From JBAZOO01 sp041648735 (GTDB taxonomy: Bacteria; Verrucomicrobiota; Lentisphaeria; Oligosphaerales; CAITYL01): a stretch of 64,000 nucleotides of DNA. Under the pieces are notes generated by a model. That model was not told the DNA's origin. It was given only the letters and a program-made list of their open reading frames with translations, and ran no database searches. Position numbers and translations under genes: made by a program. This document shows, piece by piece, positions 30,223-38,812 of this stretch (position 1 is its first letter; every line of letters begins with the position of its first letter). Location of the stretch: assembly GCA_041648735.1 (NCBI GenBank), contig JBAZOO010000001.1, positions 1-64,000 on the forward strand. Reading direction: 5' to 3'.

Positions 30223-30229
30223 ACCCAAC
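30223..30229 (-). repeat. GTTGGGT core-like site at the cassette island boundary
   Basis: On the - strand AACAAGTTGGGT fits the integron core GTTRRRY and resembles the end of class 1 attI (AACAAAGTTRGGC). Sequence composition changes sharply here, from AT-richer cassette DNA to very GC-rich DNA at 30236-30477. No integrase gene is nearby. Confidence 0.4.
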
Positions 30230-30235
30230 TTGTTA

Positions 30236-30477
30236 TTGAACGGTTTTTCCGGGTTTGCCGGCCGAATCGGACGGGGCGGCGACTGGCGGCCTGGGCGGCC
30301 AGCCGCCGCCCAGCCTCTGCCACAAGCGGGTGGGCCGGCGGTTCCCGCCGCGGCGGGCCGGCAGAAGGCACTGTACCCACCGCCCGGGGGAAAACAAGCC
30401 TCCGGGCGGGGGCGCGGCGACCCCAGGGGGGGGAGGGCTATCCCCAATCACCCGTCCCCACTTACGCCCGTCTCCAC
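30236..30477. other. GC-rich noncoding stretch with inverted repeats
   Basis: About 240 bp between the cassette island and the PAP2 gene contain overlapping palindromes, for example CCGCCCGG and CCGGGCGG around a 14-base loop and GCGGCGACTGGCGGCC against GCGGCCAGCCGCCGC. No convincing gene is present. It may include the terminator of the - strand PAP2 gene, but there is no clear T tract. Confidence 0.4.
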
Positions 30478-31131
30478 TTACGCGCCGCCCTCCGCGGCGG
30501 CGGGGGGCGGGCGGGAGGCCGCCGGCACCGCTGCCGCGCGCCAGCGCAGGACCAGCAGCGCCAGGGTCAGCCCGATGAATGAGCCGGCCACTACGTCCGC
30601 CGGGAAATGCCCCTTCGCCAGCACCCGGGCGGCCATCATCGCCAGCGCGCCGGCGAGGTAGAGGGGGCGCCCCGGGGGATGCAGCACCCAGAGCGCGGTC
30701 ATCGCCGCCGTCACGGTCACGTTGTGCCCCGAGGGGAAGCCGGCATAGCGGTAGTGCCAGCCAGTGCCCGGGAAGAAGCCGTAGATTCCCTTTTCGAACA
30801 GCAGCTTCGGCCGCGCCCGGCCGCACAGCCCCTTCAGCAGCAGCTCCGCCAGGCTCGGCAGCGCCACCGCCCAGCAATAGGCCTGGAAGCGGGCAAGGCG
30901 CTCCCGGTCGGGCCGCCACCACCGGCACCAAATCGCCCCGACCACGCCCGGGAGCAGCACCCAATGGGCCTGGCCCAGCTCGGAAAGCCATTTCCCCAAA
31001 TCCTGCCACGCTTCCGGCCGCGCCGCCGCCCAGCGCGCCACCGGCCGGTCGAACCAGAGGATGCTGGCGCCGACGAAGGCCGCCACGGCCGCCAGCCCCG
31101 CCCACCATTGCCAGGAACGCCAGAACCTCAT
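30478..31131 (-). CDS. PAP2 family phosphatase (membrane)
   Basis: This 217-residue membrane protein has the three PAP2 acid-phosphatase motifs: KGLCGRARP, PSGH, and R-x5-H-x3-D in RVLAKGHFPAD, which provide the nucleophilic His and the Asp-His relay. About five to six hydrophobic helices are predicted. Family members dephosphorylate undecaprenyl pyrophosphate, phosphatidylglycerophosphate or lipid A. Its start codon overlaps the stop of the ArnT-like gene (ATGA), so the two are translationally coupled, which favours a lipid-linked sugar or lipid A substrate. The C-terminus is an Ala/Pro-rich tail. Confidence 0.88.
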   Translation of the reverse strand: MRFWRSWQWWAGLAAVAAFVGASILWFDRPVARWAAARPEAWQDLGKWLSELGQAHWVLLPGVVGAIWCRWWRPDRERLARFQAYCWAVALPSLAELLLKGLCGRARPKLLFEKGIYGFFPGTGWHYRYAGFPSGHNVTVTAAMTALWVLHPPGRPLYLAGALAMMAARVLAKGHFPADVVAGSFIGLTLALLVLRWRAAAVPAASRPPPAAAEGGA

Positions 31132-33017
31132 GGCGCGGCCCCTTCCCCGGCGGCGGCGTAGAGGATGACCCGCACCCGCCGCCCCTTGGAATGGTTGAAG
31201 CCGTCCACCTGGGCGATCCGGCGCACGGGCAGCCCGGCGGCGGCGGCCAGGGCGCGGAACTCCGCCTCGCGCCGCCGGCTGGGCTTGAGCGCCAGGGAGC
31301 GGTTCAGCCGTTCCTGGAGCGCCGCGGGCAGCCCCGGCCAGGCCAGCGGCGCGGCGGCGTCCTGGACCAGGGCGACGGTTCCCGCCGGGTCGGCCTTCAG
31401 CCGTTCCACGGCCTGGGCCGGCGCCAGCTCCAGCCCGGTGCGCGTCCCGAGCGCAAAGGCCAGCCCCATCTCCTCGTAGCCGGTGCAGGCGGCGGTGACC
31501 GGATGGCCGACTTCACGTTCGTAGGCCCGCACCATCGCCACGATCTGGCGGTTGACCCAGAGCGGCTCGAACCGCGGCAGCACCCATTGGAGCAGCGGCG
31601 CGAAATAGAGCACGGCGAAGAGCACGCCGGCGTGCGGACTCCGCACCAGCCGCCCGCCGCCGGGCCGGAGCAGGATGAGCGCCGCCAGGGCCACGGCCGC
31701 CGGCAGCAGGGTCAGCGGCAGGAGCCGCCCCGTGAGGAACAGCCCCGCCAGCGGCGCCAGCAGCGCCAGCGCGGCGCCGACCAGCCACCAGCCGGCGGTG
31801 AGCAGGGCCGTGACGAGCCGGCCGGCGCGCGTCGGCGCCGCCGCCGCTGGCCGCGCCCCGGCGTCACCGGCGCCGGCCAGGCCGCGCCCCGCCAGCAGCG
31901 CCAGGGCGGGATAGAGCGGCAGCACATAGTGCGGCAGCTTGGTGGAGACGGTTTCGAAGAGCAGCCAGGCCGGCAGCAGCCAGGCCAGGCAGAAACGCGC
32001 CGCCCGGTCGGTGTCCCGCGCCCGCCAGGCGTCCACGGCCCCCCGCCAGACGGGGAGGAGGAAGGGCCAGAGGAAGAAGAGGCTGGCGGCCAGGTAGGTG
32101 CCGAAGGGGGCGCCGTGCCCCTGCTGGCTGGAGCCGAGCTTGGGCAGGAAATCCTCGCCGAGCGCCTCCCGCAGATAGGCGCCGCGGGTGGCGACCTGCA
32201 CCGCGATGAACCATGGCGCCGCAATCAGCAGCAGCAGCGGCACCCCCAGCCACGGCCGCAGCGGCCGGGCCCAGGCCAGGCTCACGGGCCGCGCCCACCA
32301 CTCCCGCCAGAGCCGCGGCCGGCGGCAGGCGGCCAGGGGGGAGAAGCCGCGCGACTTTTCGAGGAGCCAAATCCCCAGCAGCGTCGTCAGGCTGACCAGC
32401 GGCGTGACCGGCCCCTTGAGCAGCACGCCGGCGCCCAGGGCGCACCAGAAAAGGAGAAAGATGCCCCAGCCAGTGGCGGCGGGGCGCTCCCCAGGGGCGG
32501 CGGCGGGGCGCAGGTAGAGGCAGGCCAGCGCCAGTTGCGCCGCGGCCACGGTCGCCAGCAGGGTGGCGTCGGCAATGGCCGCGTGGGTCTCGACGATGAG
32601 CATGGGAGTGGCGGCGAGGATCGCGGCGCCGGCAAAGGCGGGGCCGGGGCCGAAGAGGCGGCGGCCGGCGGCGAAGGTCAGCAGCACGGCGGCCGTCCCG
32701 CCCAGGGCCGAGACCAGGCGATAGGGCCAGATGGCGTCCTTGACGCCCGTGAGCCGGACCGCGGCGACGTGCAGCCAGTGGATGCCGGCCGGCTTCTTGT
32801 TGCGGCTCTGGTCAAGGACGTTGATGCGGACGTAGTCGCCGGCCTCGACCATCTGCTTCGAGGCCTGGGCGAAGCGCGGCTCGTCCCGGTCCACCGGCGG
32901 CAGGGCGGCGATGCCCGGCAGGTAAAGGGCCGCGCAGAGCAGCAGCAGGAGCGCCGCCGCCGGGAGGCCGCGCCGGCGGGGGGATGGGGAGACGGAGTCA
33001 GTTGCCGGAGGGTTCAT
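31128..33017 (-). CDS. ArnT/PMT-like polyprenyl-phosphate sugar transferase (GT-C)
   Basis: This 629-residue integral membrane protein is of the ArnT/dolichyl-phosphate-mannosyltransferase class. The first periplasmic loop carries the catalytic acidic motif in VDRDEPRFAQASKQM, followed by about ten to twelve hydrophobic helices and a soluble C-terminal domain. Relatives move a sugar from undecaprenyl phosphate to lipid A or to proteins. It is coupled to the PAP2 phosphatase through a four-base overlap. The start ATG at 33017 is followed by a Pro/Ser/Arg-rich cytoplasmic lead before the first helix. The acceptor and the sugar are not readable from sequence. Confidence 0.85.
   Translation of the reverse strand: MNPPATDSVSPSPRRRGLPAAALLLLLCAALYLPGIAALPPVDRDEPRFAQASKQMVEAGDYVRINVLDQSRNKKPAGIHWLHVAAVRLTGVKDAIWPYRLVSALGGTAAVLLTFAAGRRLFGPGPAFAGAAILAATPMLIVETHAAIADATLLATVAAAQLALACLYLRPAAAPGERPAATGWGIFLLFWCALGAGVLLKGPVTPLVSLTTLLGIWLLEKSRGFSPLAACRRPRLWREWWARPVSLAWARPLRPWLGVPLLLLIAAPWFIAVQVATRGAYLREALGEDFLPKLGSSQQGHGAPFGTYLAASLFFLWPFLLPVWRGAVDAWRARDTDRAARFCLAWLLPAWLLFETVSTKLPHYVLPLYPALALLAGRGLAGAGDAGARPAAAAPTRAGRLVTALLTAGWWLVGAALALLAPLAGLFLTGRLLPLTLLPAAVALAALILLRPGGGRLVRSPHAGVLFAVLYFAPLLQWVLPRFEPLWVNRQIVAMVRAYEREVGHPVTAACTGYEEMGLAFALGTRTGLELAPAQAVERLKADPAGTVALVQDAAAPLAWPGLPAALQERLNRSLALKPSRRREAEFRALAAAAGLPVRRIAQVDGFNHSKGRRVRVILYAAAGEGAAP
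31632..31646. repeat. GTGCGGACTCCGCAC palindrome inside the ArnT-like gene
   Basis: A perfect 15-bp palindrome around a central C, within coding sequence. Confidence 0.7.
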
Positions 33018-33104
33018 GCCAATTCAATCTTCGCTGTTGAATCTTCAATCTTCCGCGCTTCCCCCCGGGGGCGGGGGAGAGCGGCGCCATGCCAGCCGTC
33101 CCCC

Positions 33105-34586
33105 TCACTTCAGCTTGAGCTTGTCCAGCCCGCCCAAGAGGTCGCCCAGGCTGCCCAGGTTCCCGCCCTGGCGCGCCGCCTGGGCCTGGCTGAACTCGCG
33201 GTAGGCCGCCTCTTCCTGCTCCGCGGTGGACTCCTGGGCCGCGACGCCGGGAATGGCGAGGCGGATGCGGTCGCCCTCGACCGCCTCCACCCGCACGGTC
33301 AGCTCCTTGCCGGGGGCGAACCGCGCCGGCAGCAGGTTGCGCCGCGCCGGCCCCTCGGGGAGACCCATGCGGCTGATGTGGAGCAGGCCGCTCTTGCCGC
33401 CGGGGAGCCGGACGAAGGCGCCGAACTCCTTCAGCGCCTCCACGACGCCGGGCAATTCCGCGCCGGGGACGACCGAGGCCGCCAGGCGTACCTGCTCGAC
33501 CGCCGCGGCCGCCTCCTCGGCGTTCAGCGAGACCACGGAGAGGGAGAGCCGGCGCCGCTCGCGGTCAACGCTTTCGACCAGCACCTCCAGCGCCTCCCCT
33601 GCCTTCACCGCCTCGCCGGCGTCGTTCAGCCGCTTGCCGCGGCCAAGCTTGGAAATCGGGATCAGCCCCTCCACCCCCGGCGCCAGCTCGACGAAGGCGC
33701 CGAAGTTGAGCGTCTTCACCACCGTGCCGAAATGCCGGGTGCCGGCGGTGAACAGGAACGGCTCCGCGCTCCACGGGTCGTTGGCGGCGGCGCGCAGGCT
33801 CAGGGAGATGCGCTGGCGGTCCCAATCGATCTCCCGCACGACCACGGTGACCTTCTGGCCGGGCTTGACCAGCTCCTCCGCCTTCACGTCCCGCTTCCAG
33901 GCCAGTTCGGAGAGCGGCACCAGGCCGTCCATGCCGCCGATGTCGACGAAGACGCCGAACGGCATGATCTTCTTGACCGTGCCCTCCAGCCGGTCGCCGG
34001 CGTGCAGCCGCTCCTTGAGCTGTTCACGGGCCTTGGCCTGCTCCTGCTCCAGCAGCCGCCGGCGGTTCAGCACCAGCCGCCGGCCATGCTCGCTGTATTC
34101 CTGGATGAAGAAGAGGAACTTCTGGCCGAGGTAGAAGGCGGCGTCGAGCTTGCCGAGGTCGATCTGGGAGTAGGGGCAGAACCCCTTGTGTGAGCCGACC
34201 ATGACCTCGAAGCCGCCCTTGGTCTCGGCGGCGACGCGCCCCTCGACCGGGATGCGGGCCTCGTGGGCCTGCATCAGCGACGCGTCGGCGGTGGCGGCGT
34301 TCATCCGCCGGCTGAGGCGGATCTCGCCTTCCTCGGCGCTGACGCAGATGGCCTCGACCGTGTCGCCGACCTGGACCGTCAGCGCCCCGCCATCGTCCAG
34401 GAACTCGATCCGGTCGGCCATCGCGTCGGAGGGGGCGTTGACATCGACATAGACCGTGCTGGAATCGATCGCGGTCACCTTGCCGGCCAGCTTCGCGCCG
34501 ACCTGGACGCGGGTGGTGGTGCGGGAGGGCTTGCCAGTCTCGAACTGGGCCAGCAGCGCCCCGAAATCCATCTTCTCGTCAGCCAT
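33105..34586 (-). CDS. S1 RNA-binding domain protein (ribosomal protein S1-like)
   Basis: This 493-residue protein contains about five S1/OB-fold repeats. The best are near residues 190-265 (GDRLEGTVKKIMPFGVFVDI) and 275-350 (FGTVVKTLNFGAFVELAPGV), each with the usual GxFV core. Length and repeat number are close to ribosomal protein S1, which binds mRNA at the ribosome, but the N-terminal repeats are divergent, so it could be an S1-like accessory protein. The ATG at 34586 (MADEKMDFG) has AGGAAGG just upstream and is preferred to a TTG three codons earlier. It starts 33 bp after manA and is probably co-transcribed with it. The C-terminal tail GSLGDLLGGLDKLKLK is amphipathic. Confidence 0.82.
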   Translation of the reverse strand: MADEKMDFGALLAQFETGKPSRTTTRVQVGAKLAGKVTAIDSSTVYVDVNAPSDAMADRIEFLDDGGALTVQVGDTVEAICVSAEEGEIRLSRRMNAATADASLMQAHEARIPVEGRVAAETKGGFEVMVGSHKGFCPYSQIDLGKLDAAFYLGQKFLFFIQEYSEHGRRLVLNRRRLLEQEQAKAREQLKERLHAGDRLEGTVKKIMPFGVFVDIGGMDGLVPLSELAWKRDVKAEELVKPGQKVTVVVREIDWDRQRISLSLRAAANDPWSAEPFLFTAGTRHFGTVVKTLNFGAFVELAPGVEGLIPISKLGRGKRLNDAGEAVKAGEALEVLVESVDRERRRLSLSVVSLNAEEAAAAVEQVRLAASVVPGAELPGVVEALKEFGAFVRLPGGKSGLLHISRMGLPEGPARRNLLPARFAPGKELTVRVEAVEGDRIRLAIPGVAAQESTAEQEEAAYREFSQAQAARQGGNLGSLGDLLGGLDKLKLK

Positions 34587-34619
34587 GTTCGCCAAATCCT
34601 TCCTGTGAGGTTGCCAAAG

Positions 34620-35828
34620 TCAAAGCCGGTCGAACGCCAGCATGTTGGGGCGGGCGCGGACGACCTCGCTGTCCGGCGCCGTGAAACGGATCTCCGCCCG
34701 CTCCAGGCAGGCCGGCCAGAGCCAGATGCTGCCCCGCGGCGCGGCGAAGACCGCCCCCCGCGGCGTCCGCAGTTCCGCCGCCCCCTCCAGCACCAGCAGC
34801 AGGGAGACGGCGCCGCCGGAATCCAGCGCCAGCCCGCCGCCGGCCGCCGGCGTGAGCAGGTCCACCTGGAACTCTGGGGTGGGCGGGATGTAGCCGCGGA
34901 CGCCGGCGCCGTTGTGGGCCGGGGAGAGGAAATGCACGCCGTCCTGGCTGTAGGTCAGCATGGCCAGCAGCACTTCCGTGTCGACATGCTTGGGGGTCAG
35001 GCCGGCGCGGACGACGTTGTCCGAATTGGCCATGCATTCGAGGATGGTGCCGCGGAGGTAGGCGTGCGGCTCGTTGGCGGCCAGGTAGATGCATTCGCCA
35101 GGCTGGAGCTGGAGATGGTTGAGGAAATAGGCGGAGACGGCGCCGCGGTCGTCGGGATAGGCGGCGAGGAGCCGGAGATAGAGGTCGTCGTGCGCAGTCC
35201 GCACGGGCACTGCCTGCACGGCGGTGGCCAGGGCGCGGCAGAGGGGGGGGATCTGCCCTTGCGGGGCGCGGAACAGGGCGGCGTAGGCGGCGCGCAGCCA
35301 GGGATCGTCCGCCAGCGTCGGGCGCACCCCGGCGGCGGCCAGGAAGGCACCCAAGGCGGGGAGCCGCCCGGCCTCGGCGCGGATTTCAGCCACGGGGCGG
35401 AACTGGCAGAGGGCCTCGAAGGGGGTGATGGCAATGGCGAGTTCCGGCTTGGGGAAGGGGTCGGGGTAGTGCGCCGGATCCTTGGCATGGAGGATGCGGG
35501 CGACGGCGGGGTCGGGGTGGGCCTGGATCGAGAGGGCCGCGTCGCAGCTCAGGATCTTGAGCAGGAAGGGGAAGCCGGTCGCCTCCGGGTCGCCCAGCAC
35601 GGCGGCCGGTTCGGCGGCGGCCAGCTCGGCCAGGGAACGCTCCCGTCCGTCCACGGTCAGCCGGGCGGGCAGGCTGGGGTGGCCGCCGATCCAGAGTTCG
35701 GCCTGGGGCTGGCCGTTGTCGGGCCGGCCGAGCAGCTCGGCGATGTAGGGTGGGCGGCCGGGGGCGCCCCGCTGCCCCCAGGCATAGGGCTGGACAGCGC
35801 AGGCGAGCGGATAAAAGGTCGCATCCAT
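34620..35828 (-). CDS. class I mannose-6-phosphate isomerase ManA
   Basis: This 402-residue enzyme interconverts mannose 6-phosphate and fructose 6-phosphate. The zinc ligands of class I enzymes are visible: Gln and His in SIQAHPD, Glu in FPKPELAIA, and His in NEPHAYL. It begins with the family's PYAWG stretch. CTGGAGG lies just before the ATG, and a TATAGT -10 element lies only 27 bp upstream, so the mRNA leader must be very short. It supplies or drains mannose for glycan use and for GDP-mannose synthesis. It is divergent in regulation from the FGE-like gene upstream, despite only 27 bp between them. Confidence 0.93.
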   Translation of the reverse strand: MDATFYPLACAVQPYAWGQRGAPGRPPYIAELLGRPDNGQPQAELWIGGHPSLPARLTVDGRERSLAELAAAEPAAVLGDPEATGFPFLLKILSCDAALSIQAHPDPAVARILHAKDPAHYPDPFPKPELAIAITPFEALCQFRPVAEIRAEAGRLPALGAFLAAAGVRPTLADDPWLRAAYAALFRAPQGQIPPLCRALATAVQAVPVRTAHDDLYLRLLAAYPDDRGAVSAYFLNHLQLQPGECIYLAANEPHAYLRGTILECMANSDNVVRAGLTPKHVDTEVLLAMLTYSQDGVHFLSPAHNGAGVRGYIPPTPEFQVDLLTPAAGGGLALDSGGAVSLLLVLEGAAELRTPRGAVFAAPRGSIWLWPACLERAEIRFTAPDSEVVRARPNMLAFDRL

Positions 35829-35854
35829 GGTTCGGGAACCTCCAGAAAGGCGAT

Positions 35855-35860
35855 ACTATA
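35855..35860 (-). promoter_or_regulatory. -10 element upstream of manA
   Basis: On the - strand this reads GGATTATAGTATCG. It overlaps the 3' end of the FGE-like gene, so manA probably has its own promoter as well as read-through. No -35 is evident. Confidence 0.5.
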
Positions 35861-37061
35861 ATCCCGGCACGGCGGGGGGTGGCGGTTCGGCGCCCTCCGG
35901 GCGGAGCCACTCGGGGGGCGTCGCCATTTCCCGGCCGGTCGGCTCGTATTCGGGCAGGGTGCGCAGCAGGCGGAAGCCAAGCATGTTGCCGTGGGAGGCG
36001 GGCGGCAGCCGGCTGCGGCAGGCGGCGCGGCAGTCGCTGGCTTCCGCCAGCCAGTTGCCGCCCCGCAGCACGCGGGAGACCGCGGGGTCGTCCAGCTCGG
36101 CGCCGACGGGGGCCGCCTCGGCGCCGCCATCATAGGGCTGGAAGCGGTCGAGGCACCATTCCCAGACGTTGCCGAGCAGGTCGTGGAACCCCCAGGCGTT
36201 GGGCCGGCGCAGCATGACTATGTTGGTGTGGTGGTTGTTGTTTTCCTTGAAGTCCGCATAGAGCCGCAGCCGGCGGGGGTCGCTGCCGAAGAAGAAGGGG
36301 GTGGCGGTGCCGGCGCGGCAGGCGTATTCCCATTCGCGTTCGGTGGGCAGCCGGTAGGTGTTGGCGGGCAGCCCCTCGCGCCCGCCCAGTTCCCGGGCGA
36401 ACTCCACGCACTGGTGCCAGCTCACCTCCTCCACCGGCCGGCGGGTCTCCCGGAAGTAGGAGGGGTTTTCCGGCATGATTTTCAGCCATTGCTCCTGGGT
36501 GATCTCGCTGACGCTCAGGTAGAAGGGGCGGTTGAACCAGGCCCGGTGCCGGCTCTCCCACGATGTGCGCCCCGCCTCTTCCGGCGGGCTCCCCACAAGG
36601 CCGGAACCGGGCGGGACCAGGCGGAAGCGGATGCCAAGGCTGTTCTCGACCTCCAACGGCAGCCCGGAACGGAGCGAGAAGGCGACCTGGGCCGCCTGCG
36701 CCTCGGCGCTGCCGGCGGCCAGCTCCGCCGTGTCCGGCAGCAAGGCCGGCTCGACGGCCCGCAGCCGCGCCGGGAGCAGGGCCCGGGCGCCCAGCGCCGG
36801 CGCGGGGAGGCCCTTGAGCGGCGGCGGCTTGACGGCCACCGGCAAAGTGGGAGTCGGCTGCCGCGCCGGCGCCAGCCGCCGCGGCCGGATCAGGAAATGC
36901 TCGATCAGGGCGACGGCGGCCACCACCTGGATGGCGATCAAGGCCAGCCGGAAGCGGCGCCACCAGCCGCGCCGGGGCGAGGCGGGCGGCGCCACGACCT
37001 TGACCTTCCGGTGGCCGGCCTTCACCACAAAGGTCGGGGAATGGGCGGATTGCGGTTTCAT
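35856..37061 (-). CDS. FGE/sulfatase-modifying-factor-like membrane-anchored protein
   Basis: This 401-residue protein has an N-terminal cytoplasmic Arg/Lys-rich stretch, one membrane helix (about residues 38-56), a Pro-rich linker, and a formylglycine-generating-enzyme-type domain (about 135-370: YRLPTEREWEYACRAG, DLLGNVWEWC, RVLRGGNW, NMLGFRLLRTLPE). In true FGE two cysteines follow the GG(S/N) segment; here the first is Ala339 and only Cys344 remains. It is therefore unlikely to make formylglycine and more likely a C-type-lectin-fold binding or other FGE-sulfatase paralogue. GGAGG precedes the ATG. It lies 18 bp downstream of the LptF/G permease gene and should be in the same transcript, facing the periplasm. 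Confidence 0.8.
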   Translation of the reverse strand: MKPQSAHSPTFVVKAGHRKVKVVAPPASPRRGWWRRFRLALIAIQVVAAVALIEHFLIRPRRLAPARQPTPTLPVAVKPPPLKGLPAPALGARALLPARLRAVEPALLPDTAELAAGSAEAQAAQVAFSLRSGLPLEVENSLGIRFRLVPPGSGLVGSPPEEAGRTSWESRHRAWFNRPFYLSVSEITQEQWLKIMPENPSYFRETRRPVEEVSWHQCVEFARELGGREGLPANTYRLPTEREWEYACRAGTATPFFFGSDPRRLRLYADFKENNNHHTNIVMLRRPNAWGFHDLLGNVWEWCLDRFQPYDGGAEAAPVGAELDDPAVSRVLRGGNWLAEASDCRAACRSRLPPASHGNMLGFRLLRTLPEYEPTGREMATPPEWLRPEGAEPPPPAVPGL

Positions 37062-37079
37062 CGGCGCCTCCGCGGCAGG

Positions 37080-38225
37080 TCAGCGTTTGCGCCAGAGTTC
37101 GTGGAGCCCCCAGCCCAGCAGCAGCAGGGTCGGCACGCTGCCGGCCGCCAGCGGCGGCAGCACCCCGGTCTTGCCCAGCACCCCAAACAGTTGATGGACG
37201 ACGTAGTAGATCAGCAGCAGGCCGATGGCCTCGGCAAAGCCGCGCAGCCGGCTGCCACCCTGGGGCCCGATCGAGAGGGCGACGCCGCACACCGCCGCGG
37301 CAAGGCAGGAGAAGGGGAAGGAGAGCCGCCGCCAAATGGTGGTCTGGAAGACGCGCCGGGTGCTGGCCGGCAGCTCGGGAGTGGCGGCCAGGATCTGCCG
37401 CATCTCCCGCACGTTCAGCTCCTCGGCCGGCTTGAGGCTGGCAAGGATGCGCCCGGGGGAGTCGCCTTCCTCGGCCACCTCGAAGGTGGGCAGGCGCCGG
37501 CCGGCGTCCACGGGCAGCAGCCCCTCCTCGTCGTAGGCGATGCGGATGACGTCGCGCAAAGTCCAGACCCCGGCATGGTAGGTCGCGGTCGCGGCCCGGA
37601 CTTCCCAGGCGACGCGGCGATCCTCGCGGAACTGCTTGACCAGCACCCCCCGCTGCTCCCCGGCCGGGTCGAAGCTGGCGAAGAACCAGTCGCGGTTGGT
37701 GCGGCCGCTGCGGAAGGCCAGCCGCGCCCCCATCTTCTGCCGGGCCCGCGCCGTGTCGCTGGCGGTCAACCGGTCAATCAGCGTCTCGGCCTGGGCCGAG
37801 CAGGCGGGGGCCAGCCGTTCGCTGGTCCAATAGGAGACGACGGAAAAAAGGGCGCCAATGACCCACACCGGCAGGAACGCCCGCGGCACCGACACGCCGC
37901 AGGCCCGGAGCGCCGTCAACTCATGGTTGCGGCTGAAGTTGCTCACCAGGTAGCCCGCCGAGAGCAGCAGCGAAATCGGCAGGACCGTGACCAGGCTGGC
38001 CGGCTGCCGCAGCAGGAAATAGCGGAGCATGGCACCCAGCGGCGCCTTGGCCGAGATCAGGTCGTTCAGCACATCGAAAAGCTCGACCAGGATGAACAGG
38101 GCCATGAACCCCGCCAAGCAGCAGGCGAGCGGCAGCGCATATTCGCCGGCCACGTACCGGAGGAGGAGCCGGGAGGTGCGGCGGGCGGGGGCGACGGAAG
38201 GCTTGGGCGGCAGTGGTACGGGCAT
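37080..38225 (-). CDS. LptF/LptG (YjgP/YjgQ) family permease
   Basis: This 381-residue inner-membrane protein belongs to the LptF/LptG family, which extracts lipopolysaccharide from the inner membrane together with the LptB ATPase. It has three N-terminal hydrophobic helices (for example LPLACCLAGFMALFILVEL), a periplasmic beta-jellyroll domain in the middle, and three C-terminal helices. The FSRNHELTALRACGVS segment after helix 3 is the conserved LptB-contacting loop. I cannot tell LptF from LptG by eye. The ATG at 38225 (MPVPLPPKPS) with CGGAG upstream is preferred to an in-frame codon at 38279 inside the RDD gene. Only one permease is in this window; its partner must be elsewhere. Confidence 0.88.
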   Translation of the reverse strand: MPVPLPPKPSVAPARRTSRLLLRYVAGEYALPLACCLAGFMALFILVELFDVLNDLISAKAPLGAMLRYFLLRQPASLVTVLPISLLLSAGYLVSNFSRNHELTALRACGVSVPRAFLPVWVIGALFSVVSYWTSERLAPACSAQAETLIDRLTASDTARARQKMGARLAFRSGRTNRDWFFASFDPAGEQRGVLVKQFREDRRVAWEVRAATATYHAGVWTLRDVIRIAYDEEGLLPVDAGRRLPTFEVAEEGDSPGRILASLKPAEELNVREMRQILAATPELPASTRRVFQTTIWRRLSFPFSCLAAAVCGVALSIGPQGGSRLRGFAEAIGLLLIYYVVHQLFGVLGKTGVLPPLAAGSVPTLLLLGWGLHELWRKR

Positions 38226-38230
38226 GGCGT

Positions 38231-38719
38231 TCACTCCGTGGTCTCCGTCACCCGGTCGCGGATGGTGCGGACTCCGCACAGCCAGTCCGCCAAGGAGCGC
38301 TTGGACTGGAACAACAGCAGGGCCACGGGCAGGCTCCAGCCGGTCGCCAGGGTGGCGAGCGCCAGGAAAAAGGCCCGCCCCAGCCAGATCTCATGCCCGT
38401 CCTTGGTCGCGACCATCAAGCCGAAATACCATTGTCCGACGGTCTGGCCGCGGAACCCGAAGGCGGCGGTGAGATACAGCAGCGCCCCAGCCAGGGCCAG
38501 CGGCGCCAAAGCCAGGCCGTCCAGCCCCCCCGGGACGTGCGCCTGGCAAAACCGCAGCGCCCCCCCCAGCGCCACCGCCAGCAGCAGCAGGTCCAACGCC
38601 CCGGCGGCCAGCCGCAGGCGGAGCGGCGCCGCCGTGAAGGCAAAGGTGGCGCTCCCCAGGCGCGCCGACAGCGGCGTCACCGCTTCGGGGCGCCGGCCGC
38701 GATCAGGCAAAAGTTCCAC
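38231..38719 (-). CDS. RDD family membrane protein
   Basis: This 162-residue protein has the RDD fold: a first helix region with Arg/Asp residues (LRLRLAAGALDLLLLAVA), a second helix, and the conserved FGFRGQTVGQWYFGLMVATKDG loop, followed by WLGRAFFLALATLATG and KRSLADWLCGVRTI. RDD proteins are multi-pass inner-membrane proteins, some acting as ion exchangers, and are often found near envelope genes. It ends five bases before the LptF/G permease start, so they form one transcript. A GTGCGGACTCCGCAC palindrome lies inside its 3' end. The specific role is unknown. Confidence 0.78.
   Translation of the reverse strand: MELLPDRGRRPEAVTPLSARLGSATFAFTAAPLRLRLAAGALDLLLLAVALGGALRFCQAHVPGGLDGLALAPLALAGALLYLTAAFGFRGQTVGQWYFGLMVATKDGHEIWLGRAFFLALATLATGWSLPVALLLFQSKRSLADWLCGVRTIRDRVTETTE
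38265..38279. repeat. GTGCGGACTCCGCAC palindrome inside the RDD gene
   Basis: The same 15-bp palindrome, coding for CGVRT on the - strand. Confidence 0.7.
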
Positions 38720-38812
38720 GGCTCTCGCTCCTCACTTGAAATCGCCCTCCCCGCGTGTTTATTGCGGGGTGACGCGCCCCCCCGCCAGCCAAGGCGAAAC
38801 TACCTTGGGCGC

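Noticed and set aside
30579..34193. A 1204-codon open frame across PAP2, the ArnT-like gene and the S1-like gene
   Set aside because: Antisense to three recognisable genes, with Pro/Arg/Gly-rich translation and no family motif.
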